Shown here in pieces: positions 45,204 to 54,494 of a stretch of 64,000 bases of DNA (position 1 is the stretch's first letter; each line of letters begins with the position of its first letter). A program made the translations under genes and the position numbers. The notes under the pieces were generated by a model. The model saw only the letters and a program-made list of their open reading frames with translations, did no database searches and had not been told where the DNA came from. Where the stretch lies: NCBI RefSeq assembly GCF_015207005.2, contig NZ_JADEXS020000001.1, positions 6,533,001 through 6,597,000 on the forward strand, given 5' to 3'. The DNA comes from Desmonostoc muscorum LEGE 12446. GTDB taxonomy: Bacteria; Cyanobacteriota; Cyanobacteriia; Cyanobacteriales; Nostocaceae.

Positions 45204-45776
45204 TTAGGAAGATTTTTTGCCATCGGAAACCATTTGCGAGAGAATATACGCTGTAAAATCTAGCAACTGATCCAGCACAAGGCCAATAATACCAATGTAG
45301 AGTATTGCCTCGATTATGGAATCGATGTTACCAGCTTTATAACTATCCCAGAGAAAAAAGCCGAGTCCTTTTGGGCCTATCAACATTTCTGTGGCAATAA
45401 CTGTAAACCAAGCTACCCAAATCCCAACTTTCAGAGCATGAAATATATGAAATATAGCTACTCGAAAGTTCTTATTTTGTCTATGAAAATGTCGCATACC
45501 TATTGCCGTATTAATGATTATTGTCCAAAGAGTTCCAAAAAATATTACGACAATAGCAGCGGCTTCACTTTCTCTAAACACTATTAAACTAATAGGTAGC
45601 AAAGCTATAGGAGGGATACTATGTGGTATCTGGAATATCCGCCTGAATAGCTGATAAATCATGCTATTTATACCGATGAAATATCCGATAAAACTACCCA
45701 ATACTGCGGCTGGAATGTAACCAACAAATAATCGTTGCAGGCTAGCTAAAAATTCTAAAAACATGTTATTTTTCAT
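45204..45776 (-). CDS. ABC transporter permease, NrtB/SsuC type, short
   Basis: A 190-residue membrane protein of the binding-protein-dependent permease family: FLASLQRLFVGYIPAAVLGS, then SIPPIALLPISLIVF, then the cytoplasmic coupling region FRVAIFHIFHALKVGIWVAW where other members have the EAA loop, and ATEMLIGPKGLGFFLWDSY. These features fit nitrate, taurine or aliphatic-sulfonate importers. It is about 60 residues shorter than usual at the N-terminus, and neither ATPase nor binding protein is adjacent. It may be an orphan subunit or a truncated gene. Confidence 0.7.
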   Translation of the reverse strand: MKNNMFLEFLASLQRLFVGYIPAAVLGSFIGYFIGINSMIYQLFRRIFQIPHSIPPIALLPISLIVFRESEAAAIVVIFFGTLWTIIINTAIGMRHFHRQNKNFRVAIFHIFHALKVGIWVAWFTVIATEMLIGPKGLGFFLWDSYKAGNIDSIIEAILYIGIIGLVLDQLLDFTAYILSQMVSDGKKSS

Positions 45777-46255
45777 GCCTCAGTTCTCATTGAGAACATG
45801 TAGGAAATACTGGGGCAACAGCACAAAGCAGCATGTCTGGCGAATCATTTACGACTGTTATAGAAAAGTGATTTTAATTGCACTTCCTCTTTTCCCACTA
45901 CAAGATTTCCTATATCTTCTCCTCCTTGGCAGTTGCTCAAACAAGTTTACGTATTCTGACGATGAGATAGGAGTAGTACAAAGAAAAGGTAAAACTTGGC
46001 TTTCCTAGAATTTATCATCAAAATAAATCCTGATTAGTAAATTCAATACAATTTCTCTAATTAACTTGCTCCTTAACAACCAGAACCCGGACTTCTCTAA
46101 GAAGTGGGGGTTATAAGGCTTGCAATTTTTATAAATTAAATAAGATTACTATAGTTAAACTTGTAATTAGCAATACAGATAATCAATAAAATAAGAAATA
46201 TGAAGGATGAAATGATAATGTTTAACTTTCATCCTGAATGCTGTATAATCTAGGG
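45777..46255. other. Intergenic region with a weak hairpin
   Basis: No gene is supported. AACCCGGACTTCT / AGAAGTGGGGGTT at 46084-46112 form an imperfect hairpin of a common cyanobacterial repeat type. The rest is AT-rich. Confidence 0.5.
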
Positions 46256-46831
46256 CTATTTTCCCATATTTCGCTTCATTTGTTCTAATTCGTCTTGGGT
46301 TTCCCAATGGCGGAACTTTTCTTCTAAGTCGTCAAAACCAGTAGAATAAGTGCTAGTTTGATTCGACCAACCATTGGTTTCCAAGCGCTCCTGGGTTTGG
46401 GCTTTAGCACGGGCTGTCTGTGCTTCGGCGGCTTTGGCTTGTACCTCCTGTCGTCGCTGCTGAATTTTCCGCAGGAGTTCCTGAGATTGGTTAATGCGTT
46501 CTTTCAGCCCTTGCATGTGTCCCCAGCGCTGATTTCCTTCTCGCAACAAAGCTGCTTCTCGTTCACTCGCCGCAGTCACCAAATCTTGTCTACCAGCGTC
46601 TTTTGCTTTTTGAACACGGATGTGCCAACGCTGGATTTCTTGAGCGGTAGACAGAATATCGTCTTGCGATCGCTTCTCTTGTAATTGTAAATCTGCAATC
46701 AGCTTTAATGTATCTTCCTCTTGCTCACGCAGCTGTTCTAGCAGCGCTTCTAACTCCAAATGTGGATTGTTACGCAAGAATTCTTCTAAACGGTTTTCTA
46801 GAAACCGACTCAAATCATCAAATAAACCCAC
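46256..46831 (-). CDS. Cyanobacterial coiled-coil protein, TIGR04376-like
   Basis: A 191-residue soluble protein, almost entirely helical. It starts MGLFDDLSRFLENRLEEFLR, then long heptad segments (LEALLEQLREQEEDTLKLIA, ILSTAQEIQRWHIRVQKAKD), an Ala/Gln-rich coil and a short acidic tail DDLEEKFRHWETQDELEQMK. The layout resembles a conserved cyanobacterial family of unknown function distantly reminiscent of PspA-type coils. No enzymatic residue is visible. Confidence 0.7.
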   Translation of the reverse strand: MGLFDDLSRFLENRLEEFLRNNPHLELEALLEQLREQEEDTLKLIADLQLQEKRSQDDILSTAQEIQRWHIRVQKAKDAGRQDLVTAASEREAALLREGNQRWGHMQGLKERINQSQELLRKIQQRRQEVQAKAAEAQTARAKAQTQERLETNGWSNQTSTYSTGFDDLEEKFRHWETQDELEQMKRNMGK

Positions 46832-47179
46832 TGCCAGAACTCCAGAGGTCGGGTATGTGACTATTTTATTGTAATAATTATTATCCCAGGCGGAATGTAA
46901 ATTTTAATAGTTCACTTCATCAAGTAATTTAAATCGCTGAGATAAAAGTTAAATTCCACAAAAACGCACTAATTTTGTGTCAAAAAAAGCACATTTTTTT
47001 GCGGTTCGAGATGCGAACTTCACAAATCTCAATCATCCTGTGATAAATATAGATGTGGCAATCATCTCGTTCATCGAAATCGCAGTATAGTTTACTTATC
47101 CTCTATGGTTAACATTGGCAATAAAGCCCTTTGTATGATTGAACAAGATACAACATTAGACAGAATTGATGACTGAGAT
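46832..47179. other. Intergenic region upstream of hicBA
   Basis: About 350 bp, AT-rich, between divergent genes. No repeat or operator is obvious to me; the hicB promoter must lie here. Confidence 0.4.
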
Positions 47180-47374
47180 ATGCGATACAAAGTAAAGTTA
47201 AATAAAACAGATGAAGGATTCGCTATCTGGTGTCCTGCTTTACCCGGATGTTGGTCGCAGGGAGAGACAGAAGAGGAAGCTTTAGAAAATATCAAAGATG
47301 CTATTCAAGCCTACCTCGATACTGTTGAGGAATTGACTAAGGATGCAGAATTTCGTTACGTAGAAGTGGGATAA
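47180..47374 (+). CDS. hicB: HicB family antitoxin
   Basis: A 64-residue protein with the HicB fold: MRYKVKLNKTDEGFAIWCPA, LPGCWSQGETEEEALENIKD, ending AEFRYVEVG. It would bind and inactivate the HicA mRNA interferase encoded 2 bp downstream. There is no C-terminal RHH or HTH extension, so operon autoregulation would depend on another factor or on the complex. Gene order is antitoxin first, as in many cyanobacterial hicBA loci. Confidence 0.85.
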   Translation: MRYKVKLNKTDEGFAIWCPALPGCWSQGETEEEALENIKDAIQAYLDTVEELTKDAEFRYVEVG

Positions 47375-47376
47375 TT

Positions 47377-47571
47377 ATGCCCAAACTTGCAGGGATTAAT
47401 CACCTACGAGCTATCAACGCCTTTGAAAAAGCAGGTTTTTCAGTTGTACGACAAGGTAAGCATATTACGATGACCAATGGCGAAAGGATTATCACCATTC
47501 CAAGAGCTAATCCGATTAATGCCTACACAATGGCTGGAATTATAAAAGATGCTGGTTTAACAATTGAATAA
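47377..47571 (+). CDS. hicA: HicA family mRNA interferase toxin
   Basis: A 64-residue dsRBD-like toxin: KLAGINHLRAINAFEKAGFS, then VVRQGKHITMTNGERIITIP with the catalytic His in GKH near residue 29, ending AGIIKDAGLTIE. It starts two bases after the hicB stop, so the genes are cotranscribed and probably coupled. It is intact, in contrast to the toxin remnants at 16 kb. Confidence 0.88.
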   Translation: MPKLAGINHLRAINAFEKAGFSVVRQGKHITMTNGERIITIPRANPINAYTMAGIIKDAGLTIE

Positions 47572-47674
47572 TTTCAGGATTTTTTATAAAAACTGAATCA
47601 GGCGATGATGAGAAGTACTTCGTCTTACATACAGAGTACGCCTCAATTTTATGTTTAAATATGGTAGAACTAAG

Positions 47675-49171
47675 TTAAGATTTAGCAGTTACGACAATTT
47701 CTTTCAAGCTACTGCTAGAGTCAGTTATAGTTTTCAAGCTCTTATTTGATGAGCCATGAGAACTCGTAGTTATTTCTCTCAAAATAAGTTTATTGTTGTC
47801 GATAGATAGATAAATATCTGTTCCTTCAATAACTTTTTTCAAAAATGTTGTCAATTTGGCACCATGCTTTTCTCTTTTTTGGTCAAAATCTGGGATGTCG
47901 TTTCTCAATATTTTGTGAATTTGAGAGATATGAATACCACCTTGTCTCAGCTGACTTACTTGCTCAATATTTTGCTTCAATCTCTGCAAAACTTTGTTAG
48001 TTATCATAAAAATATCATTTGATGGATTATCGCTAGTCACTTCATTAAGTTGAATTTCCTCTATTTTGGTTTGAGGAGCAGGTATAGATATAAAGCGATC
48101 GCAAACAGATTTGAGGATACGATTTATTTGTGCTTCATAAGCACATCCAATTACAGATTTTCCATATTCATGGAGCTTTTTAGCTAAAGCAGCAAATGCA
48201 CCATCACCTGATACAATAACGAAAACTTGCAATGTAGGACGACTCTGGGCTAATTCCATGACATCAATTGCCAGTTGCATATCTGCTGCATTCCGTTTAT
48301 GACTGTAATCAAAAATTTGAACTGCTTCAATTCCGAGTTCTTGAATTTCATTCTTAAGTAGCCTTAATCGACTATCACTCCAGTCAGCATAAGCACATTG
48401 GATAGCAATTTTATTAACTAGTGTAGTTTTTTCTATATTTGTTTGAATTTGTTTCAAAGAAAAATTTAAATTTGGGTTGCTTCTACCCATTGTCAAGTTT
48501 TCAATATCATAAAAAATAGCTGTATTAAACTGCTCAGTATTAGATGAAAAATTCGCCGTAGTAGTCAACTGTTCTAAGCGAATCTGGCGCTGTTTAAACT
48601 CTTGAAACTCAGTTATTAAAGATGTTGAATTGGAAGTACTTGCTTGCTGTTTTAAGTGTGCAATTACTGTACTTAAGTCACTGAATTGTAGCTTTGCGTA
48701 CTGTAATTCCTGCTGTAATTGCTCAGTTACTGTCTTAATTTGAGTCTGAGTTTGGACAGTCTGCTGCTGGAGTTCGCCAAGGGTTTTGGAGAGGATATGT
48801 TGGCGTTGCTGATAAGCTGTGACTAAAGCTTGCTGGACGATATTCGATTCTTTGGGAAAAGCTTCACGGGTGTAAACCTGTAAAATTGCTTCATAACCAG
48901 CGATCGCAATTTCCAAATTACTCCCAGGATTACCTTGCTCAAAGCCTTGAATAATCGTACTTAGTTTGAGAATGACTCCGGCTATATTAATAGCGTTGGC
49001 AGGTTCTTTAGCAAAGCGATCGCTTACCCATTTTCGCAACATTAAAGCCAAATTATCATTTAGTTTGCTTAAGTTATGTTGCAGAATTGGATATAGTTCC
49101 TGGTTTTGATATGTTGCTCTTAATAACTCCATCAGGAAGCTTTGCTCCTGATTACCAGCTTCATTTGGCAT
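47675..49171 (-). CDS. NYN-domain RNase-like protein with C-terminal LOTUS/OST-HTH
   Basis: A 498-residue protein. Residues 1-210 are helical with a coiled coil (TQTQIKTVTEQLQQELQYAK). The NYN (LabA/DUF88) domain at about 218-365 has acidic active-site residues: AIFYDIENL, NAADMQLAIDVMEL and VIVSGDGAFAALAKKLHEYG. A LOTUS-like winged helix follows at about 385-470 (GGIHISQIHKILRNDIPDFD). The NYN fold is PIN-like, so a metal-dependent RNase is expected; LOTUS domains bind RNA or proteins. Cyanobacterial LabA relatives affect circadian output, but many are uncharacterised. Confidence 0.82.
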   Translation of the reverse strand: MPNEAGNQEQSFLMELLRATYQNQELYPILQHNLSKLNDNLALMLRKWVSDRFAKEPANAINIAGVILKLSTIIQGFEQGNPGSNLEIAIAGYEAILQVYTREAFPKESNIVQQALVTAYQQRQHILSKTLGELQQQTVQTQTQIKTVTEQLQQELQYAKLQFSDLSTVIAHLKQQASTSNSTSLITEFQEFKQRQIRLEQLTTTANFSSNTEQFNTAIFYDIENLTMGRSNPNLNFSLKQIQTNIEKTTLVNKIAIQCAYADWSDSRLRLLKNEIQELGIEAVQIFDYSHKRNAADMQLAIDVMELAQSRPTLQVFVIVSGDGAFAALAKKLHEYGKSVIGCAYEAQINRILKSVCDRFISIPAPQTKIEEIQLNEVTSDNPSNDIFMITNKVLQRLKQNIEQVSQLRQGGIHISQIHKILRNDIPDFDQKREKHGAKLTTFLKKVIEGTDIYLSIDNNKLILREITTSSHGSSNKSLKTITDSSSSLKEIVVTAKS

Positions 49172-49242
49172 AGCTAAATCCCTGACAATGCACCTTTTGG
49201 GTTAGTATTCCCAATTTTGTATAGTATCTAACAGAAGAATCC

Positions 49243-49298
49243 AGAATTCAGAATTCAGAATTCAGAATTCAGAAGTCAGAAGTCAGAAGTCAGAAGTC
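49243..49298. repeat. Heptamer array AGAATTC x4 then AGAAGTC x4
   Basis: Eight 7-bp units in register with a one-base switch in the middle. It lies between the NYN and VanY-type genes. Confidence 0.9.
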
Positions 49299-49388
49299 AA
49301 AATCTTCTAAGTCAAGATTAAGAAGATTTTAGTACCTGAATGATTACTCTAAACTCATAACTCTTAATTCCAAATTCCTAACTTTTAC

Positions 49389-50228
49389 TTAAAGTGGCGT
49401 AACCCAATAATTAATACCCCGAACAAGTTTATTTTTCAAACCAAACAAAGCTAATTTATTCTCAGATAAACCTATATAAGTCCAATGTGGAACATCGTTC
49501 TCTACAGTTTGAAACCAACCATTTTTATTTAATGCTTTTCTCTGTTTTTGGCTGGATACACGTAAATCAATCGCTAATCCCCAGAGATGTTGTGAAGTTC
49601 CAGGAGGTGCAACTACACCGAGAATTTTTGTTTCTTTACCCTGTTGAACTCTTGCCAAAGTTTGATTATTCGCGTATTTGTGCCAAAATTTTAAATTCGT
49701 GTCAAAAGTGCGAGTACAATCTCCAGAACCATAACCAGATTTCAGTTGAATTTTTTCTAGATCCCGCGCTTTATTTAAAGCGTCTGCTGCTGATTTTTGT
49801 AAGTAACAGTCTCTAGTTCCATCAACATGACCCATTGTTAGAGTAGCTTGAAAATCTTGGGTTTCTTGTTCATTAGCAAAGATTTCTTTTGGCGGTAATT
49901 TAATTCCTACGTCTGGATTGGCGAAAACTGCACCATAACTCCGTAATAAAATATATTCATAAGTATTCGGCTGAGGAATTACCGATAATTTTCTGGCGAT
50001 CGCAGATAAAAAACGCTGTTGGTCATTTAATGTTTGATCGGGAATAAATGGTTGTGATGTTTCTTTTGAGACACCCGTGCAGGGTAATGAATCAGTACTT
50101 AAACATTCGTTTAATGGTTGAGCAGTTATAGCTAATTTGTGGTGACTAATTTCATTACTAGCTACTAATGTAAAAATCATGAAGATAACAATACTAATAA
50201 ATTTTATCTTTCTGAAAATTTTGTTCAT
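49389..50228 (-). CDS. Secreted VanY/M15-type D-Ala-D-Ala carboxypeptidase-like protein
   Basis: A 279-residue protein with an N-terminal signal or anchor (KFISIVIFMIFTLVASNEIS). The zinc site of the family is visible: SQHLWGLAIDLRVS near residue 212 (S-x-H-x4-G-x-A-x-D) and the distal His in VPHWTYIGL near 247. Four Cys (ECLSTDSLPC, DCYLQK, GDCTRTF) may form disulfides. It probably trims peptidoglycan stem peptides in the periplasm. It ends the minus-strand run that begins with the ATPase/TOPRIM pair, but the 11-bp gap to that pair may be chance. Confidence 0.75.
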   Translation of the reverse strand: MNKIFRKIKFISIVIFMIFTLVASNEISHHKLAITAQPLNECLSTDSLPCTGVSKETSQPFIPDQTLNDQQRFLSAIARKLSVIPQPNTYEYILLRSYGAVFANPDVGIKLPPKEIFANEQETQDFQATLTMGHVDGTRDCYLQKSAADALNKARDLEKIQLKSGYGSGDCTRTFDTNLKFWHKYANNQTLARVQQGKETKILGVVAPPGTSQHLWGLAIDLRVSSQKQRKALNKNGWFQTVENDVPHWTYIGLSENKLALFGLKNKLVRGINYWVTPL

Positions 50229-50239
50229 AAATAGATTAA

Positions 50240-50929
50240 CTAACTAATTAATTTAGGTTTGATTATATTGCAAAAATTTATAAAGCTCTGAAAACTAGGT
50301 AAGTCGTGGTTTCGATCTTGAATCCTTGTCAATAATTGTTCTAGATAATGTTGTTTCTGTACATCACCAGGATTTTTTTTAGAATAATTAATATTTTTGG
50401 CTCTAAACAATTCTTTTAAATAAGCTTCATGAAACTGAGCATGAGTGTTGAATTTATGATATTTACCCATTTGCTCTGGGCAATTAACTGAAATATCATA
50501 ATAACGGGCATAATCTAATAAAGGTTTGCTTTGTGGTTGCCTTGAGTAAATTTTTCTGTTTCCTAAAAACCAAGTTTCAAGACAACGATTTTGTATGATT
50601 AAAACAAGTTGTGTACTTCCCATCTGAATTTTTTCAGCAGTTAAAAAATCATCAATTTCCTGTTGTACACAGCTAACTGTATTTTCTTCTGCATCTAGGC
50701 AGACTACAAAGTAGTCATACTTACCAATTGCATGGATGTCTGCTATGGCATTAGGAAGATGATCGTAAATAATTGAAGGATAACCTTCTCCGCTAAATAG
50801 ATAGTAGTTGTTTTTATTGACTTCATCGTAATTCTGAACTTGTTGTAGTTCTGGTAACAAATATTTTAGCCAAGCTGGATAAACTTTTCTTTCAGTTCTT
50901 TTTCCTTCTACAAGAAAGTATAGATTCAT
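50240..50929 (-). CDS. TOPRIM-like/RloB-DUF4276-type protein, partner of the ATPase
   Basis: A 229-residue protein. It starts MNLYFLVEGKRTERKVYPAW, where VEG-x-TE is the TOPRIM-type Glu motif seen in RloB/DUF4276 proteins. FVVCLDAEEN near residue 90 supplies the acidic pair, and NRCLETWFLGNR near 128 resembles the family's E-T-W block. Its start overlaps the ATPase stop (TGATG), so translation is coupled. ATPase plus TOPRIM-like pairs include AbiL/RloAB and PARIS, where the second protein is a nuclease effector. Toxicity here is inferred, not shown. Confidence 0.72.
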   Translation of the reverse strand: MNLYFLVEGKRTERKVYPAWLKYLLPELQQVQNYDEVNKNNYYLFSGEGYPSIIYDHLPNAIADIHAIGKYDYFVVCLDAEENTVSCVQQEIDDFLTAEKIQMGSTQLVLIIQNRCLETWFLGNRKIYSRQPQSKPLLDYARYYDISVNCPEQMGKYHKFNTHAQFHEAYLKELFRAKNINYSKKNPGDVQKQHYLEQLLTRIQDRNHDLPSFQSFINFCNIIKPKLIS

Positions 50930-52080
50930 CAGACTGCAATTCCTTCCTTGTAAGCATCAAGATTAATCAGTTGCATAAAGGCTTGATGCCTAGATTTACC
51001 AAGATTATAATCTTTGGCATCTCTAACTTTTACTACACCACCTCTACGAGTAACAATTTTCCAATGTTCCATTCCAATTTTATTGATAATATATGGATGA
51101 TGGCTAGTAATTATCAATTGTAAATTTCTTTTTTCCAGCAATAAATCACTTAAAATATCAATACAATTAACTCCTAAACTATTTTCAAATTCATCAATCA
51201 AAATCACAGTTCCTTCGGCAGATAAATAAAGTTCACTAATATGCATTAGTGTTCTAAACATCCCAGAAGATATACGTTTTTGGCTAATCCAATTATTAAC
51301 ACCTTTTTCTTTTATATGAATGAAAGGATAGTCTGCAATCACTTTAGGCAAATCTTCATCTTTATCCGGTTCCATTTTGATATCTTCTATCTGGTCAAAT
51401 ATATCTATAAAACGCTGTTTAATCTCCTGGAAAATTTCTGGATGTTTATTATAAACTAATGCTAATTTTATTTGAATTGGTAAGTTAGTTTCCTGAATTT
51501 GTTCTAGCGATGAATATTTTTCTTCTGATGATTTATTACTAATAATTGAAGAAAATATCATATCATCTACCGATACGGAAACATGATTTTGTCCTCTTGA
51601 TTGGTCGCTATAAATAACTTTGTTAAATCCATATTTAACGGGTGAAATATCTTCTTCTTGACTTAATATTTCAACAGCACTTTGAAAAGGTGAGAGTTTT
51701 GGTAATTTATTACCCTTAAATATTATTTCATTATTGCTTCTTTCTATCAGAGTTGTTCCATTTACAGATAAGTGTTCTCTCTTGATTTTAAATTTATCCT
51801 TTTCAGACTCTTCGTCATCAATGATGAATGCATTAATTTCTTTTGTTTCAAATTCACCAATCCATTTATATTCATAATTATTTGAAGAAAAATTTATATC
51901 CCATTCAACACCATTCAATGAGCCACCTCTAGCTATTTTTCTCAACCTCATAATAGATTGAAGTATTTGGGTTTTACCAACACCTGATATACCAACTAAA
52001 AGATTTAGTTCAGAAAAATGTATCGGTTCAAACTGCCACTCTAGCTCATGGTCATAATAAGTTATCTTGTTGATTTTCAT
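50929..52080 (-). CDS. AAA/ABC-type ATPase of an RloA/OLD-like two-gene system
   Basis: A 383-residue ATPase. Walker A is LLVGISGVGKTQILQS near residue 33. A long insert (about 60-260) separates it from the ABC-like signature KRISSGMFRTLMHISELYLS, Walker B TVILIDEFENSLG near 294 and the switch His in IITSHHPYIINKIG. It has no nuclease domain of its own. The layout matches compact AAA_21 ATPases that act as sensors for a downstream TOPRIM-like effector (AbiL, RloA, PARIS AriA). AT-rich DNA, richer than the neighbouring housekeeping genes, is consistent with horizontal gain. Confidence 0.8.
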   Translation of the reverse strand: MKINKITYYDHELEWQFEPIHFSELNLLVGISGVGKTQILQSIMRLRKIARGGSLNGVEWDINFSSNNYEYKWIGEFETKEINAFIIDDEESEKDKFKIKREHLSVNGTTLIERSNNEIIFKGNKLPKLSPFQSAVEILSQEEDISPVKYGFNKVIYSDQSRGQNHVSVSVDDMIFSSIISNKSSEEKYSSLEQIQETNLPIQIKLALVYNKHPEIFQEIKQRFIDIFDQIEDIKMEPDKDEDLPKVIADYPFIHIKEKGVNNWISQKRISSGMFRTLMHISELYLSAEGTVILIDEFENSLGVNCIDILSDLLLEKRNLQLIITSHHPYIINKIGMEHWKIVTRRGGVVKVRDAKDYNLGKSRHQAFMQLINLDAYKEGIAV

Positions 52081-52342
52081 ATTTATACTTACACAAGATG
52101 AATGAATATAAATTTAATTATAACTTACTTGAAATACATACTATTTAAACTCATCATTTTTTAGTAATTAGCAAATATACAAATCTACTTTTTACCTCAA
52201 TATATATCAAGTCAAAAAATAAAAATATATTATTGTTTGATTGCTAGTTAATTTGATAACTTACTTATCAGAAATATACATCCCTGAAACCACTGGAAAG
52301 GTTAAAATTGAAAAGAACTCTCAATTTGCCTTTCCTGTAAGT

Positions 52343-54265
52343 ATGACCATGCACAATTCCGTTGAATTCCAAGACGCTTTTGATGTGATTGTCGTCGGTG
52401 CAGGTCACTCCGGTTGCGAAGCAGCTCTCGCCTCTGCCCGCCTCGGTTGTCGTACCTTGCTATTGACACTCAATTTGGATAAAATCGCTTGGCAACCTTG
52501 TAACCCCGCAGTGGGTGGCCCGGCGAAATCCCAGTTGACTCACGAGGTCGATGCACTCGGTGGGGAAATTGGGAAAATGGCAGACTGCACCTACTTACAA
52601 AAGCGCATCCTCAACTCTTCACGAGGCCCTGCTGTTTGGGCTTTACGCGCCCAAACTGACAAGCGCGAATATGCAGCGGTGATGAAAAATATTGTCGAAA
52701 ACCAAGAAAACTTGACCATCCGTGAAAGTATGGCAGTAGATTTGGTGTTGGGCGCTAATGATGAAGTCATCGGCGTGGAAACTTATTTTGGTGTGGCGTT
52801 CCAATGCAAAGCCGTCATTTTGACAACTGGCACCTTTTTGGGTGGGAAAATTTGGGTAGGTAATAAATCGATGGCGGCGGGACGGGCTGGGGAATTTGCG
52901 GCTGAGGGATTGACACAAACCCTGAATCGCTTGGGATTTGAAACCGGTAGGCTGAAAACTGGAACCCCAGCCAGGGTAGACAAGCGATCGGTGGATTACA
53001 GTAAAATGCAAATCCAGCCAGGGGATGAAGATGTCCGCTGGTTTAGCTTTGACCCAGATGTGTGGGTGGAACGGGAACAAATGCCTTGCTATATTACCCG
53101 TACAACCACTGAAACTCATCGCTTGATTCAGGAAAATTTACACCTATCGCCGGTTTATGGTGGTTGGGTGGAAGCCAAAGGACCGCGTTATTGTCCGAGT
53201 ATTGAAGATAAGATTGTCCGTTTTGCTGATAAAGAAAGCCATCAAATTTTTATTGAGCCGGAAGGACGAGATATACCAGAACTTTATATTCAAGGATTTT
53301 CCACAGGGTTACCAGAAAATTTGCAACTACAAATGTTGCGGACTCTCCCCGGTTTGGAAAAATGTGTGATGCTGCGTCCGGCTTATGCTGTGGAATATGA
53401 CTATTTACCTGCAACTCAGTGTTATCCGACGCTGATGACTAAAAAGATTGCGGGGCTGTTTTGTGCTGGGCAGATTAACGGCACCACAGGCTACGAAGAA
53501 GCCGCAGCACAAGGTCTTGTGGCGGGAATTAATGCAGCTCGGTTTGTTCGATCGCAGGAGATGATTGTCTTCCCTCGTGAGCAAAGTTACATTGGGACAC
53601 TAATGGATGACTTGTGTACCAAAGACCTGCGGGAACCTTACCGAATGCTTACTAGTAGGTCAGAGTATCGGCTGATTTTGCGTTCTGACAATGCCGACCA
53701 ACGCCTGACACCCTTGGGGCGGGAAATTGGTTTAATTGACGATCGCCGTTGGAATTTATTTACCGAAAAACAAACCCAGATTACCACAGAAAAAGCACGG
53801 CTACATAACACGCGCATCAAAGAACATGATGAAATTGGTATAGCGATCGCATCTCATACCCAACAAGCAATCAAAGGTTCAATTACCTTAAATGACTTAC
53901 TGCGGCGTCCGGGATTCCATTACGTTGACCTCGACAGGTTCGGACTGGGAAACCCCAACCTCAACCGCGCCGAGAAAGAAGGCGCAGAAATTGACATCAA
54001 ATATTCTGGATATCTCGCTAGGCAACAAAATCAAATTGACCAAATCGCCCGCCAAGCCCACCGCCAATTACCTGGGGATTTGGATTACACAAAAATTGAT
54101 ACTCTTTCCAAGGAAGCGCGGGAAAAACTGACTCACGTAAAACCACTCACACTCGGTCAAGCGGCGCGTATAGGTGGTGTAAACCCAGCCGACATTAACG
54201 CTTTATTATTATATCTGGAATTGCGTAAAACCAAGAGCCAGCCAGAGTTTCCAGCGTTAATTTAA
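52343..54265 (+). CDS. mnmG: tRNA uridine-5-carboxymethylaminomethyl modification enzyme MnmG
   Basis: A 640-residue FAD protein that works with MnmE to modify U34 of tRNAs. FAD loop [20 protein letters not shown] near residue 14; [20 protein letters not shown] with the catalytic-type Cys; [31 protein letters not shown]; and [20 protein letters not shown]. The C-terminal helical domain ends normally. The frame extends to a TTG at 52241, but ATG 52343 (or 52349) matches the family start. A normal-length housekeeping gene; no operon partner is visible. Confidence 0.95.
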   Translation: MTMHNSVEFQDAFDVIVVGAGHSGCEAALASARLGCRTLLLTLNLDKIAWQPCNPAVGGPAKSQLTHEVDALGGEIGKMADCTYLQKRILNSSRGPAVWALRAQTDKREYAAVMKNIVENQENLTIRESMAVDLVLGANDEVIGVETYFGVAFQCKAVILTTGTFLGGKIWVGNKSMAAGRAGEFAAEGLTQTLNRLGFETGRLKTGTPARVDKRSVDYSKMQIQPGDEDVRWFSFDPDVWVEREQMPCYITRTTTETHRLIQENLHLSPVYGGWVEAKGPRYCPSIEDKIVRFADKESHQIFIEPEGRDIPELYIQGFSTGLPENLQLQMLRTLPGLEKCVMLRPAYAVEYDYLPATQCYPTLMTKKIAGLFCAGQINGTTGYEEAAAQGLVAGINAARFVRSQEMIVFPREQSYIGTLMDDLCTKDLREPYRMLTSRSEYRLILRSDNADQRLTPLGREIGLIDDRRWNLFTEKQTQITTEKARLHNTRIKEHDEIGIAIASHTQQAIKGSITLNDLLRRPGFHYVDLDRFGLGNPNLNRAEKEGAEIDIKYSGYLARQQNQIDQIARQAHRQLPGDLDYTKIDTLSKEAREKLTHVKPLTLGQAARIGGVNPADINALLLYLELRKTKSQPEFPALI

Positions 54266-54312
54266 CAAAAACTTCATAAAGGGCGAGTATAGTAGTAAAG
54301 AGGGAGATGGGT

Positions 54313-54444
54313 ATGATAGATGACATAAGTCTTAGTACTGCCATCATTAACAATCCCCAGATTGAAGTTCATTTTAATACCACCCCTCAAGAACTCGTCA
54401 TCATCAGACGGGGGATTGAACATTTGATCGACAATCCTGATTAA
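54313..54444 (+). CDS. Small 43-residue hypothetical protein
   Basis: ATG at 54313 follows AGGGAG at good spacing. The peptide reads MIDDISLSTAIINNPQIEVH and ends RRGIEHLIDNPD. It sits between mnmG and the PilP/GspC-like gene on the same strand, 50 bp before the latter. No family is recognised. The ribosome site and position make it plausible. Confidence 0.5.
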   Translation: MIDDISLSTAIINNPQIEVHFNTTPQELVIIRRGIEHLIDNPD

Positions 54445-54494
54445 AAGGCAGTAGGAGCGGCGTTTCCCTGTCCTAGCAACAACCCAAAACGTCT

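Noticed and set aside
45763..46008. 81-codon plus-strand frame near the ABC permease
   Set aside because: Overlaps the permease start, no family features; missing permease partners are not encoded here either.
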